NCBI RefSeq assembly: GCF_027744825.2 | Contig: NC_071349.1 | Location: 18,724,501-18,788,500 of the forward strand | Origin: Synchiropus splendidus | Lineage: Eukaryota; Chordata; Actinopteri; Syngnathiformes; Callionymidae | Direction of reading: 5' to 3' | Length of the DNA stretch: 64,000 nt | Shown here: positions 25,053 through 37,190 of the stretch, one piece after another | Numbering within the stretch: position 1 is the first letter of the stretch | Layout: the number at the start of each line of letters is the position of its first letter | Notes under the pieces: model-generated | Told to the model about the DNA's origin: nothing | The model's input: the letters and a program-made list of their open reading frames with translations, nothing else | The model's database searches: none | Translations under genes and position numbers: made by a program

Positions 25053-26603
25053 GACTCACTCTCCTGAGGTTAAACGACTTGAGTATCAACATCTCTGCCT
25101 CGGGTGGGTCTGTGAGAATGAACAATCCTCTTCCTGATGCTCAGTTGGCGTTTTAAGCTTTGAGTAGCTTATGTTCAAGTGTCGACCGGAGGAGAGATCC
25201 GGGACCAGTTGACCCTCATTCGACCTTGTTGGGGGTCAACAGTGGCTGGTCTGCCTCCACCATACTCACAGACTGATGTGCAGAATTGTACAACTGAGAA
25301 ATGCCCTCAATGTATCTTTGAAATTCAGAGTGTTTGTGCAGCTTTGCCTTGAAATGCACATGGATGGCAACAAGTTTGGAGTGACTCTTTTCCAGCAGAA
25401 TTTGACTGAGTTTGACTCACTTTACACCCCGATCCAACTGGGCAACGTGACGCCTGAAAAGCAGTGGACAATGCTTCTTTTTATTGAGAGAAAATCCGAC
25501 TAGAAACCACCTTCTGAATGAGTTAATTTGCACGGATCACCATTAAACTTCTGAGAGACTTCATTCATGACGTCCGTTTCAAAGCCAACAGAGCTCAACA
25601 ATGAGTCTGTTCCATTCTTCTGAAGGCGTTCCTTTAAAGATTCAGCGATGGGATCCTTTGAACTCTTCCCACGGTGAGTCTATAATCTGAAGATGGAGCG
25701 AGGACGAGCTTCGCACCCGCCCCCCTGCGGTGCTCCCTCATGAAGCATTGATGACCCATGAAAATATTTTGTTGGGTCCTAAACGCACGACAGGCTTAAA
25801 ATTAAGCGAACATTGAGGCATCAGTTCAAAACTGAGGGAAGCACAAATGCATATACAAGAGCCTATCGTTCCATCGAGTCCATCAGCTGCCAACCTTTTA
25901 GGAAGCTCCTCTTCAGAGCCAAGGTCCATCCACAATCTAAGGTCTTCATCCCTAAATTTGGTGAAATATTTTTGGCGTGGAACGGCGGGGCCAGGGATCA
26001 TTGCCAGAGCCAACCCCAATATTATAGAATTACAGTCAGACAGAGCGACTCCTGGTGCTGTGTGGTCAATTACTCTGTGGCCTGGACCACGGTGGAGAGG
26101 CTGCATTAGAGGAGCAGAAGAAACCCTCTGGAAAACAGCAGAGTGTTGGCAGATCACATGTCAATAGCCAGTGAAGACATCAGATTCCAGAAGGTCCCCT
26201 CCGAGAGGGGAAACTGCACCCCGGTGGGTTCTGTCAAACCCAAACACAATGCGGTGGAACATCTCAAAAGAAAGAGCTTTGTTCTGACCTCGCCGCTCTG
26301 CACTGTGTGTCACTCACCAGTTCCTCAAGTGGAAACCGCATTTTCCTATTTGATCTCAGACACCAAATGGCTCAGATCTGTGCTCGCTCGTTGGCGCCTC
26401 TGTCTCAAAACATTCGCACTGGTGTTGAGTTTCCTCCTGTTGGTGGTTCAAGTGCGTTACTGAGCAAGTAACTGGCTCCATCTGGCGGTGACCGCGGGAA
26501 TTACAGCCACCGAAATATCGATGGACTCAAGGTGGCAGTGTGGATCCACAAATCATCTGACGGAATATTTGGTGGGAAAAAAATCGATCATGAGTTTCAG
26601 TTC

Positions 26604-26606
<3 letters not shown>

Positions 26607-26641
<35 letters not shown>
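26607..26641. repeat. AT dinucleotide repeat
   Basis: An uninterrupted run of about 17 AT units. Confidence 0.9.
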
Positions 26642-26643
<2 letters not shown>

Positions 26644-27345
26644 ACGACTTTTCATACAGCTTGATATATAAACAGTATGCACATAAACACGGAGATTCAT
26701 GAGTCCAATGACCTTGAGCATGAAAGTGTCTGACCTTGGGCTTGGGTCAGTGATGCCAGTTGGATGAAGGAGGCCGCGACCTTCCCAACATGAAGTAGTT
26801 GGTGAGACGCAACGGCTCATTTGAAGAGATTTAAGAGTGAACCAAGAAGAACTCTGAGGCCTTTTTCCATTTTCCGCCTTACTCAAACAAAACAAACCCC
26901 AAATATTAAGAGTCATTTTTCAATAAATCACACCATGTTGGATGCATTTTCTAAAACAAATTCACATTATATAAAATGGAAATCAAACCTCATATTTTAT
27001 TTATTACACTTTAACAGTACTTTAACAAAAAGTAAATAAATAGTTAATAAAGAAGTTATTTGTTACATGAAACATAAAGAAAAAACAATATTCAAGATAA
27101 TACGTTGATTAATCACTACATTTAGAATTTGGGGAAATGGTAAACAAAATGAATTAGATCTGAACTAAGAGGCGAAATCACAGTTTAGACAGCGGCATAG
27201 CACTCAGGAAACAGCTTGACACTTTCTCCAAAAAAAAAAAGTGTACAAAAGTACATGTTTATGTTACCGCTTGTCTGGTGTGGATGTACAGGTGACATTT
27301 AGCAAAACAAACTCGCACGATACTGGTGGAAAGTTGTGTGTGTGT

Positions 27346-27378
27346 ATGTATATATATATATATATATATGTATATATT
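27346..27378. repeat. AT-rich dinucleotide repeat
   Basis: gtatatatatatatatatat-type run with one TG interruption, about 1 kb upstream of the FoxI gene. Confidence 0.8.
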
Positions 27379-27490
27379 GTATTATTATTTATTTATTTAT
27401 TTTCTCCCAAAATAAATGACAGCAGGGGCACTTGACGTTTTGAAATCTTGTGAGGTTACCATGAAAAGGATGTTCAAATCCAGAGGCTTG

Positions 27491-27550
27491 AGAGCAGAGA
27501 GCGCCACCTAGTGGGCTCTGAAGATGAGGACACTGTTTCATGAAGCCTCG
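27491..27550 (-). mobile_element. Half copy of the hAT-like MITE, reverse orientation
   Basis: agagcgccacctagtgggct, then gaggacactgtttcatgaag and cctcg, is the reverse complement of the arm seen in the other copies. It is the last copy before the FoxI gene, about 0.8 kb upstream of the ATG. Confidence 0.55.
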
Positions 27551-28079
27551 GCTGCTGCTTTAACACCTACGGTGATAGTTATAATATTGAGGAGAAGATT
27601 CAAGCCATTTGGACCGGTGCCAGTGAGGGTTAGGGGCCAGTCCTCTGGTCACAGGGGTCTTCAAACCGGTCCTCACAGGTGGCGCAGGTTTGTGATCCAA
27701 CCAATCCCCTGAAACAAGCAGCATCGGACAGATGACCGACTGATCTCAGGGGGTCTGGGTGATGACATCACCATCAGAGTCACTGCTGCTGACGCACATC
27801 ATCTTGATTCAGCACCTGGACAGCTACAAAATAACAACAAACCTGCGCCTTAAAAAAAGCGCTGAGAAAGTTTGGAACCTCCTGAACCCTTACGTCCTGA
27901 ATTTTGAGGGACCATTTTTTTTGGCATTATGGTGTATATATTTAAAGCGTTTTGTTTTGATGTAGATACATTAATTACACGACAATTGTTTTTTGTTTTT
28001 ATGAATGTATACGACTAGTGAATAAACCCAATGAATCGAACGCTGAGAAAAGAACTTGTCATGACGTCTGGAGTGAAGG

Positions 28080-28920
28080 CAGACTGGAGCTGGCGCAGCC
28101 TCATCTCTGGCACCGGAGCCGCGGCACTTGCGGGGGCCCTCCCAGCAGCAGCCTTCGGGAGCGGGCCCCTGCAGGACGAGGTGGGACGTGACCACACCTC
28201 CCGCTCCTCAGGGTTCGTCTATTGGCTGCGGGCTGCCGGGATGCTGCAGTCAGGAGCTTTATTCTGTTAAAACTCCCCAAACCTCCTCCATCCTCTCTGA
28301 CACTTGTTGCGTCCGCCCGGAGACGCATCGTCAGACGCGGGGAGTGATGAACGCCATCGATCCCGAGTCCCATCACCAGCACCACACCTCACCCACCGTC
28401 GGCTCCCTCCCACCGAAGGAGGCCCCGGACATGGCGGCCGTCTACTGCGACAGCTTCAGCAGCATGTACCACCAGCAGACGCCGCAGAGAGCCGCCGGCT
28501 ACGGCCTGCCAGACTACGCCGCCTCCTCGAACCCCTACCTGTGGCTGAACGGAGCCGGGGTCAACTCGTCCGCCTCCTACCCGCCGCCCTTCGTCCCGCC
28601 CTCCTACGGCGCGCAGCGGCAGTTCAACTCCCCGGGCTTCGGCGGCCCGGACCTCGGCTGGCTCTCCATCGCCAGCCAGGAGGAGCTGCTGAAGCTGGTG
28701 CGTCCGCCCTACTCCTACTCGGCGCTCATCGCCATGGCCATCCAGAACGCGCACGACAAGAAGCTGACCCTCAGTCAGATCTACCAGTACGTGGCCGACA
28801 ACTTCCCCTTCTACAAGAAGAGCAAGGCGGGGTGGCAGAACTCGATCCGACACAACCTGTCCCTCAACGACTGCTTCAAGAAAGTCCCGAGGGACGAGGA
28901 CGACCCGGGTACGTGAACGC
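28080..28920. promoter_or_regulatory. GC-rich, CpG-dense segment over foxi1 promoter/first exon
   Basis: Base composition switches from AT-rich upstream to strongly GC- and CpG-rich here and falls back inside the intron. An inverted CCAAT box (attggctg) lies near 28220, about 125 bp before the ATG. This looks like the CpG island and proximal promoter plus the codon-biased first exon. The transcription start is not determined. Confidence 0.5.
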
Positions 28921-30085
28921 ACCACGCTCCAAAACAACCGAAATCACAGTGAAATAAAGTCCGGTTAAATACGTTTAGCATTGGAAAGTAACACCTCTCG
29001 GTTATTTATTCTATCCAATTTATAATTTATCCTCAATAAATCACACTTTTCGACCAATTTAACCCCGATAAATTGTAGTTACTGACCAGCTTTTTCACTC
29101 ATAACCATAATAACAAATATCTTTAATCAAAGAGCGTTGCCTCGACACTTGAAACGAAAATTTAACACACAAATGAAATAGCAATTGATCTAATTTAGAA
29201 TTATTAGTTTAAAAAATAGCCATTGTGAAGTAAAGCGAAAGTTAAATTGATGCCAAACACTAAATTAAATTTCAGGTGAAAAGCTGAAAATAATGAATTT
29301 CCTTTTTCACTTTTTCATGAAATGTTTATGGAAGAAAATAAGCCACAATCTTTTAAGCCTCAACTCCTAAATGCTGGATTATACTATCAGATTCTATTCA
29401 TTGTTTTGTAATCTTGTGAATTCTATCGTGGCCTTGGAGTGTTTGTCTCTGATCTCAGCATATTGTTTAAATGAGCGTTTGGTCACATTTGAGTGCAGAT
29501 GAATTCATGATACTGTTCGCTGCTTTGATTTCAGGGAAAGGCAACTACTGGACGTTGGACCCAAACTGCGAGAAGATGTTTGACAATGGAAATTTCCGTC
29601 GGAAAAGGAAGAGGCGATCGGACACGAGCAGCTCGGCGGGAGCGGCCACGACGAAGGTGGAGGACAGCAGGCAGGTCATGTCCGCCTCGGTGAAGCCCAC
29701 AGACCTCAGTCCTCAGCTGCTGGGCCCGGCGTCCCCCGACATGGAGGCCCTCACTGAGAAGAGCAGCTCCCCGCCCAGCGCTCCCTGCTTCAATAACTTT
29801 TACAGCAGCATGTCGACGCTGGGGCCGGGGGCCTCCGGCAGGCAGGGCTCCCTGGGGCTGCTCAACGAGCTGTCCAGCAGGAACATTACGGCCCTGGGGC
29901 CGTACCACTCCGGCCACGGCGGCCAGGAGGCTGGGGCCCCCGAGCACGGCGAGGGCCTGCATTTCAACCGTGGAGTCTACTACAACACGTTTGGCGGCGG
30001 ACAGAGCGGACAGTTCAACGGCCACTTCTACAACAGCTTCAGCGTGAACAGTTTGATTTATCCCCGAGAAGGATCCGAGCTATAG
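28347..30085 (+). CDS. foxi1: Forkhead box I transcription factor (FoxI1-like), complete, two exons
   Basis: DNA-binding transcription factor of the FoxI class; in vertebrates these act in the nucleus to specify otic/epibranchial placode and ionocyte fates. Coding exons are 28347-28908 and 29535-30085, joined across a 626-bp GT-AG phase-1 intron to give 370 aa. The forkhead domain spans about residues 118-215, with [15 protein letters not shown], the recognition-helix segment [16 protein letters not shown] and the wing motif [16 protein letters not shown] followed by a basic RRKRKRR tail; the intron splits the domain at DPG|KGNYW. FoxI-specific signatures outside it are NPYLWLNG (about residues 62-69), [17 protein letters not shown] just before the domain, and the C-terminal [10 protein letters not shown] chose the ATG at 28347; an internal Met29 is a possible alternative. 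Paralogue assignment is uncertain: the N-terminal [14 protein letters not shown] and the C-terminus also resemble FoxI3. Class is near certain, the 1 versus 3 choice is not. Confidence 0.93.
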
Positions 30086-30477
30086 GAACAGACTTTTTTT
30101 TTAATCCTTTTTATTTTTTAAAGTGCATTTAGTTTTGCCAAGCACTCAACTTCAGCGTTAAAAAAAGCACTTACTTTCTTCTATATCTGCTCTGTTACTT
30201 TGCTTTTGAGGGTTTTCAGCAGTAGTCTATCACTGTATATTCTCATTTTTTACATTGTAAAATATTGACAAAATATTTTTTTTTGTTTTTTTCTTTCACC
30301 AATTTGGCAAGACAGACCAGCCAAATGCCTCCAGCCTGCCAAAGTTGCCTTTTCGGTGCCACTCTTACCTCACAAGACGCTCCACACATGATCAATTTCA
30401 ACATCCAAATGCAGTAAATTGAAATCAAAGCAGGACCATCCTCCCTCCACTCCGCCTGAAACTGCAGCACTAATGTA

Positions 30478-30743
30478 AATAAAGTGGACTTTTCTAGTGT
30501 ATTTTTGTAAATTATGAAAGATAGTTTGTTACTATTTATGCTATTTATATGTGTAACTCTTTCTACCTTTGTCTAGTTTGCTGTCAAACACAAGACAAGT
30601 GTCCCCAGATTTCATACACTTATTCATAAAGTTATATATATATATATCTCAGGATTCAGCGTGACAATCGTTGAAAGGATTTTGTATTTTCTTTAAATTA
30701 CCTTCACACAGTTGCTGTACACACAACTGTGGTTATTAATAAA
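30478..30743 (+). terminator. foxi1 3' UTR polyadenylation signals
   Basis: Two AATAAA hexamers lie at 30478-30483 and 30738-30743, about 390 and 650 bp after the foxi1 stop codon, in AT-rich 3' UTR-like sequence. Either or both could define the mRNA end. Confidence 0.5.
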
Positions 30744-30779
30744 TACCTTGTGATCATGGTTCCCTTGTCATTTATCATT

Positions 30780-33700
30780 AGTCAGCTGCCAAGGAAACAG
30801 TCACACTTTTCCCCTGTGAAATTTTCTCCATTCTTACCAACAATATATATTTTTTTTTTTGGGTGAAAATAAAGGATTTTACCTCAAATAATTTGGGCGG
30901 TAATGCCGCCTGACAAATAAAGGTGTGTTTCGAGGATGGTTTAACCTTCACCTCTGAGATTAAATGTGACAATTCTAGTTGAAAAACTGAGCAGAAGGTT
31001 CGAGTGACAGCCTGAACTTGAAGCACATTTTTCTAGCCGCATGCAGAAATGTCATTTCTCAGCTGGAAAACCTCTCACTCTCCCGTCCTCCAGAGCCACA
31101 GGCAGAGATTAGCTGATCCTGCCGAGGCGACGCGAAGAAGAGAAAGTTCACGGTTGGCACGGAGCCGAGTGTTTGACAGACGTCTTAATACAGATTCAGT
31201 GAAACAAAAGAGCTTTTGTCCTCCGTCTTTCACGCCGATCCTCTTGTAACAATTAAGACTTCTGTGCGAGGAGGTGAGTATATCCCTCCTCGACCTGAAA
31301 CGCTTAAGGAACTCTTTTGTCATCACGCCGCCGCCTTGTTTGCCCCACTTGTGAGGAGGCCATCTTGTTTTTGTTCCCTCTAAAAACAATGAGCGTGTCC
31401 CCCTGCAAACATCAGCCACCCGGGAGCAAGATTACACACATTATTGTAACCATTTCAGTTCTGTTTATCCACCGTGGAGAGTGTCTAGCGCTTGTGTTTT
31501 TGTATAACTGCCTTCATATACCTATTCATTCTTGTGTTTTGGGGGAGTTTGGGGGCCTTCATGTGTTTGTGAAGAAATAAAACATGTTTATGATCCAGTC
31601 ATATTGAAATTAAGTGACTAAATGATACGTTCATTTATACCCAAATTCAATAAATAGTCTAGCAATAAAAATATACGCCTAAAATACAGATAAATAATTA
31701 GGATAAAAATAAATAAATAAATGTAAGTTTATTGGCAGTAAGGTATTGAATGTAAATCATTTTGAAAACATTCTTCTATTGTTTAGCAGGAGTTGCTGCA
31801 GGTTCCCATCCTGCATAACCACAGCCGTCCAAATAAGAAAGAGCTACAATGGCTGTGTTTGTTTTAAATGTTAATTTTGAATTTTATAATTAATACAAAT
31901 GAAAATTAAAAAAACGAAATGAATAAATGAACACTGTACGCCATATTATCAACGTTGCCATTTCAAATGGTTTTAATTCAATTATTTTGTTTATTTTATG
32001 TTTTTCTGAGTTGTTTTGTATCAGTAACAAGGAACAATATTCATTCAATTAATTACCACAAGATTCATCTCAAGATTAGTGATTTATTATTATGTAATTT
32101 GCAAAAACACTGTACATTAATGTATATTTATATTAAATATTACTCATATAATATTGCTATTCCTTTATTTTATATTAGTTTTGTAATTTGATATAGTCCA
32201 ATAAAAAATACTTGAATATTTTGGGATTTTTTTCTTCTTGGTGCCACAAAACCCCTTTCAATGAAGTTTTATTCTGTTTGACCAAAAACCTTCACGTCAA
32301 ATCACCCCAAATATCATTTTCTTATTGATGGTCATCTTATTTCAAGCCTCGTGTGGTCCATGTTTATTTATCCATACTCTGATAGATGAATTAATTGCTC
32401 TGAAATGAGCTCTCGCTGCAGCTTGCGGGTAGAAAAACCACGTGCTCGGATCATTTTTTTGTTTATTTTGCCACTTAACCGACAGAAAAGGCTTTTCTTG
32501 TCTGTTTAATGGCCAATCGGGTGACGCTCCACTGACGTCACTTCTATGCATTCTGCGGGCATTTCTCCGTCCTGGCAGAGGGCAGCGGTGCCGCCCGCTG
32601 AATGAGGACCCCTGTTGCCGAGTGTAAACGTCTCAATTAGCGTGGATGCAGGGAGCCAACCTTGGTTTTGTTCCTGGAACATGGGCCGCCCTCCTCTCAT
32701 TTGGCAGCCATATGCTTCTATCGTCTGACACTTGAAAAGCACCATTGTTGATCCGGGCTGGGAAGCAGGTTGAACGTGGACCGTGGCCCGCTATTTTGAG
32801 GGGTGACTGTGTAGGTCCGTGTCCTAAAAGGACCCCACGGGACCCTCGACCCGGTCCGTCCCTCTGTTCGTGGCCGGGGCCGAGGTGACACCTCGCTAAT
32901 GAGAAACATCTTAGGGCGAAGCCGTGAACAGCGACGGCCCTCTTGTGCTGCCTTTTCTTCAGAGAGGAGAAGGGAACAGCCATGTGAGGACAAACCGGAC
33001 GTGCCTCATATCCACTAAGGTCTCTGACGTCACCACCAACCCAAGCAGCTGGTGCCACTTGGATAGAAGATATGGCCATGGAAGACACAGTTGGTTCGAG
33101 GAGGGAGGTGTAAAGTGGCAGTCGATCTAGTCCACACCGAACGCTCCATCAGTCATTCACTATCTGCAGTGTCTAAAAATACAGAAACAAGAAAACAAAA
33201 ATGCAAAAACGGCTTCAGATCCGAGGCAGATCTGTCCTTGTTTCCGCCCCTGGTGCAGGTCACATGACTCTGGTTTGGCAAGGAAGGTATGGTTAAGACC
33301 TGAGACTCACAGCGACATCACTGTCGCGTTGGGTTTTTAGTTTGGTTTTATTTTGTCATGGCTTCCTGTGTTTCCTCCTCCTCTGTCTCACACCTCAACA
33401 CACACCTGGAACCAATGAGCAATCACACTGACTCCACATGGATAAAGCCGCTCCAGTTCTAGTGCTGTGTGCTCAACGCTGTCGCTCCTCTGCTGTTACT
33501 GTTGCGATCTGTAGTCCGGTTTCTTTGTCCCTGAGCTTTTGATCAGCTAGTTCCTGTTCCACTTTGTACGGTTCCATTTACTCATGAACATCACAGCTCC
33601 CGCTCCGACAGTTTTTCATCTTGTTTTGATAGTCTGTATTTCATTCCTCTGTCCTGGAGCGGCCATCTTTGTTCATGGCTGTGCTTTTCCAGTCAGTGTC

Positions 33701-35360
33701 TCGCGTCCTGCCACTGAAAAATCACTCTTTTTAATAAGGTTATGCGCCTTTTTAGTTCATCTATCCCTGAATCCTAAAGCTAAAGCTATCACTTAGAGCT
33801 ACATATTTACCGTAACCGAACCATTGAGCGCACCCATTGAATTTAAGGAGGAAAATAGACTTTGTTCGCACGTAAGCCGCGGTTGCAGAGGTGCTGCCTG
33901 CACCGTAGAAAGGTCAGCGATATTAGCGGACTTTAATTTAAATAAAACGGCTGAGATGAGGTTCAGGTTTGGTCAGGTTTTGGTGGCATGAAGCTTCTTC
34001 TTCTGTAAAAAAAAATCCATATAATATCAGTAGAGATAGGTGATGATGCCTCGCGAGACAAAATTATTTATTGCAACCAATTTTATAGTTTTGAATTGAT
34101 CAAAATGTATACAATAAAAATATGACCTTGAACGAAAATCGCTCAGATTGTCGTGAGTAGCATGAACGTCCTGTGGTTCTCACAGCAGAAATGCATAGCG
34201 CTCATGAAAGACACACGTGTTCTCAACACAAGGGCAACACGCCATGACACCCGCCATGTAGCGCATGGGTTCAGCTCTTTAAATGCACCAACAAGTAAAG
34301 CACGAGGGGGCTCCTTTAAACCTTCAGCTAGCAAACAGCCACCTCGCCGTTTGTCATGGAAAAATAGCCGTGACCTTCCGTTGGGTTTGATGTGATGCGA
34401 TTTGATTATGGTCCAAACAACTTGCTGCTGGCGTCGACCCTCTAACTCAGTCAGGACCTGCCCTCACTCACGAGAAAAATAGGCCTTTAAACATTAAAAA
34501 ACTCACGGTCAGATCTCACATACTGCAGCGGCTCGAAGGATAAAGGGATGCTAGTAAAAGTTGTTTTATCTGCTCGCGGTTGTTGCCTGTCGTGACATGA
34601 AAAGACATGTATTTTCTTCATTTGCCCGGGCTTCTCTATCGTGTCAGGCTGACTTTAAACAACAGTGATGCTGTTAAAGGACACGTATGTTCAGGGAATG
34701 TGGTCTGACTCTGAATAAAGCCAGGAGACGTGGACAGGCAAGTGCTGAAGAAAACATCTTGATGTCTGGGAATGAGGCTGGGAGGGGGGTGGGGGGGCAG
34801 GTTGGTTAGCTTGGGGGGGGTCTCCAGTATGATTTGATCCTGGAAGGCTCAATTAAGTGGTTCGTTTACCCCTCGTGTGGAGCTGGTGAATTGGAGCCAG
34901 GTCAGCTCCGGGTTAAGGTGTTATTCATTATTTTTCCGCCTGTCGGATCCCATGAGAGGCCGATGGAGACGGTGGCTGCTCGGCGGCCGAGGAGCAAAGG
35001 CCCCGCCGGTGGGGTACGTCAAGCACACTCAAAGCTTCTCCCCTTGCCATGGGGATTATGGTCAACAAAGCATGTCCCACACCTGCACCGGCCTGGACAA
35101 TGGAAACTCTGCGGCCCAATGGAGACGCCGGGAGAGACCCGTTATTAGAGGCCCCCACCAATGAAATGGATTACATTAACCCCTTCTGTTGTTCTTCCTG
35201 TTGCAGCTTAAACTGACACAATCCATATCCAACTCATCAAACCCCGGACTCATTTAGACCACAGATATTCACGTGATCGCCTTGCTAAATGAGGGAAGGG
35301 AGGAAAAGACTTGCTGAATGTTTTTATCAATACGTCATTTTTAATACGGTTGTATTGTAT
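30780..35360. other. Gene-free sequence downstream of foxi1
   Basis: AT-rich sequence to 32.3 kb, then non-repetitive GC-moderate stretches (32.5-33.1 and 34.8-35.2 kb) that could be conserved non-coding DNA. One MITE fragment. No coding signal. Confidence 0.4.
33811..33914 (+). mobile_element. Left-end fragment of the CCGTAA-terminated MITE
   Basis: Contains accgtaa, then gagcgcaccc, then ttaaggaggaaaatagactt, cgtaagccgcgg and cctgcaccgtagaaaggtc. The order and spacing match the left part of the element at 37.2 kb; the right part is missing. Confidence 0.55.
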
Positions 35361-35364
35361 TTTA

Positions 35365-35490
35365 TCAGAATCAGAATCAGCTTTATTGCCACAGTCAGTG
35401 AGGATCTCACCAACTAGGAAAGTGCTTTGGTATAACATGCAAACATGAACAAAAAATAATAAATAATAAATAAATAAATAAATAAAATAA
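35365..35490 (-). mobile_element. 3' UTR tail of the same L2-like LINE
   Basis: tcagaatcagaatcagcttt, then ttgccacagtcagtgaggat and aggaaagtgcttt, match the minus-strand tail of the copy at 20.1 kb. Only about 120 bp of the tail is present, ending in A- and TAAA-rich sequence. A severely 5'-truncated insertion. Confidence 0.7.
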
Positions 35491-35524
35491 AATAAAGCCG
35501 TATTTTTATAAACACACGCACACA

Positions 35525-35574
<50 letters not shown>
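35525..35574. repeat. AT dinucleotide repeat
   Basis: About 24 AT units, lying between the L2-like tail and the long palindrome. Confidence 0.9.
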
Positions 35575-35577
<3 letters not shown>

Positions 35578-35648
35578 AAAAGACTGACTATTTTTAAGCT
35601 AAAATTATTTGGTAAAAATACAATTCTATCATAAGTAATCCGAGGCAG

Positions 35649-35911
35649 TAAACAAGCCAGCTAAATATGTGTTGCCCAAACTGAAGTGTGACCTGAGCTG
35701 ATGTTGAATTGATCCATCCGGAAGTTCTGTCCACTGTGTACCTGCTTCACTTCATGTACTACTGAAAATGGATGTATATATATATATATTTCTTTGATAT
35801 CAGTCCATTTTCAGTGAAGCAGGTACACAGTGGACAGAACTTCCGTATGGATCAACTGAACTTTTCGGTTACACTTCAGCATGGGCAACACATATTTAGC
35901 TGGCTTGTTTA
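35649..35911. repeat. 263-bp near-palindrome (long inverted repeat)
   Basis: The left arm, starting taaacaagccagctaaatat at 35649, is nearly the reverse complement of the right arm ending atatttagctggcttgttta at 35911. Arms are about 115 bp, with blocks such as ggaagttctgtccactgtgt matching exactly, separated by a TATATATA loop near 35775-35790. The left arm has about 12 extra bases. It may be a foldback element or MITE; no target duplication beyond TA is evident. Confidence 0.75.
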
Positions 35912-37190
35912 TTGACAGCTGTCACTTATTATTGAATTTTTTAACACAATAGTTTTTGCTTAAAATATAGTCAGGCTTACCAAGATGATAATAAGCACTG
36001 CATAATGATGAATAACTTGTTAATATGCTGCTAATACACATCTTAAAATGGAGCGTGTACATGGTGATATTTGTTTCTTAATCTGAAACGGACCCAATTT
36101 TTCTTTTCTATTCATATTTATTAATAAGGAGACATATAGACTGAATTATTGACTGAACAAAATGAGTGAAAACGACGTATATTTCCATTTGTATTCTCTA
36201 TTTTCGCGTTCTGCGTCGACCACCTGAATTCGACTGGTCGGCAGTGAACCCTGATCTGAGGTCCTGTCGTCTTTATTTGTGCCAAGAACTGCCATAATGA
36301 ATACATTATTCAGACGCTAATGAAAGGCAGGAAGAGGAAAAGTGGCCTTCAGTCTAATGGTGAAGCAGCAGGAGCCTGTCCTTCGCTGATGCAAGATCCA
36401 GTTATTAATCCTCCGTGTTCTTGGTGTCCAATTTCTCCGACGGTATCAACAAGTAAACAGTGGTGTTTAGCGAAAACGTGGCGGTGCTTCAGCCGCTTGA
36501 GAGTGTTTGGCTTGTGTTTCCCATGTGTTTTGGAACAACATAGCAGGAGCATACTCAAATATTTTTGATGCAGGAGGGTGTCAGTCCCCAGGGAACCCAT
36601 CATGGGTGAATTGGACCGAAGCTCGGAGGAATGCATGCAAGCTGCACTCCTCCTCACCCCCTCCCACACACACCCTCGCTTGGTTTCTACTTTAATTGGT
36701 CCTGTTCTCCTGGCGTCCTTCCAGATCACACTGTCACTTTACACGGCGTAATAAGCTATTAGCCCCAGCCAGACCAGGCACCGCCACCACCCCACGCTAA
36801 TCGACATGGACATGGTCATTGTGCGGGACTGGGACTCGGGACAGTATAGTTTGGCTATTGTTATTGCATGGATCTCCTGGAGCCCTGGACGCCCACGCCC
36901 TGGCTCGCTGGAGGAGGGGGGGGGTAAACACCGAGGGAGATCAAGGCGCGGGGGACTCCCTCGTGCCGGCCCCTCGGAAACAACTAAACAAACTGTAACA
37001 CCTTTAGTTTAAACAAATTGCTTTGGTGAAAATATGACTTCCCGCCTCAACCCAAAACAACAAGCATCTCTTTGGAAACCGACACCGATTGGACGTTCGC
37101 CTTGACGACACTCTCCCGCCTCAAACGCTCCAAACATGCTGTGTGTTTGGGTTCAACCTCTGCTTCCAAAGTTCGGGCACCTTTCTCAGT

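Larger units (their letters stand above)
22991..28000. other. Gene-free sequence upstream of foxi1
   Basis: Contains two MITE relatives, AT runs and a GT/poly-G tract, otherwise nothing recognised. A 223-codon minus-strand frame at 23655-24326 spans the GT/G repeat and is not credible as a gene. Confidence 0.4.

Noticed and set aside
27600..27730. Possible DNA-transposon end (gtcttcaaaccggtcctcac)
   Set aside because: It resembles a common fish repeat motif, but no second terminus or copy in the window supports it.
28389..28937. 182-codon minus-strand frame over foxi1
   Set aside because: Antisense shadow of the GC-rich forkhead exon.
28304..28957. 217-codon frame overlapping foxi1 exon 1
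   Set aside because: It is the shifted frame of the FoxI coding exon, open because of high GC; the true frame contains the forkhead domain.
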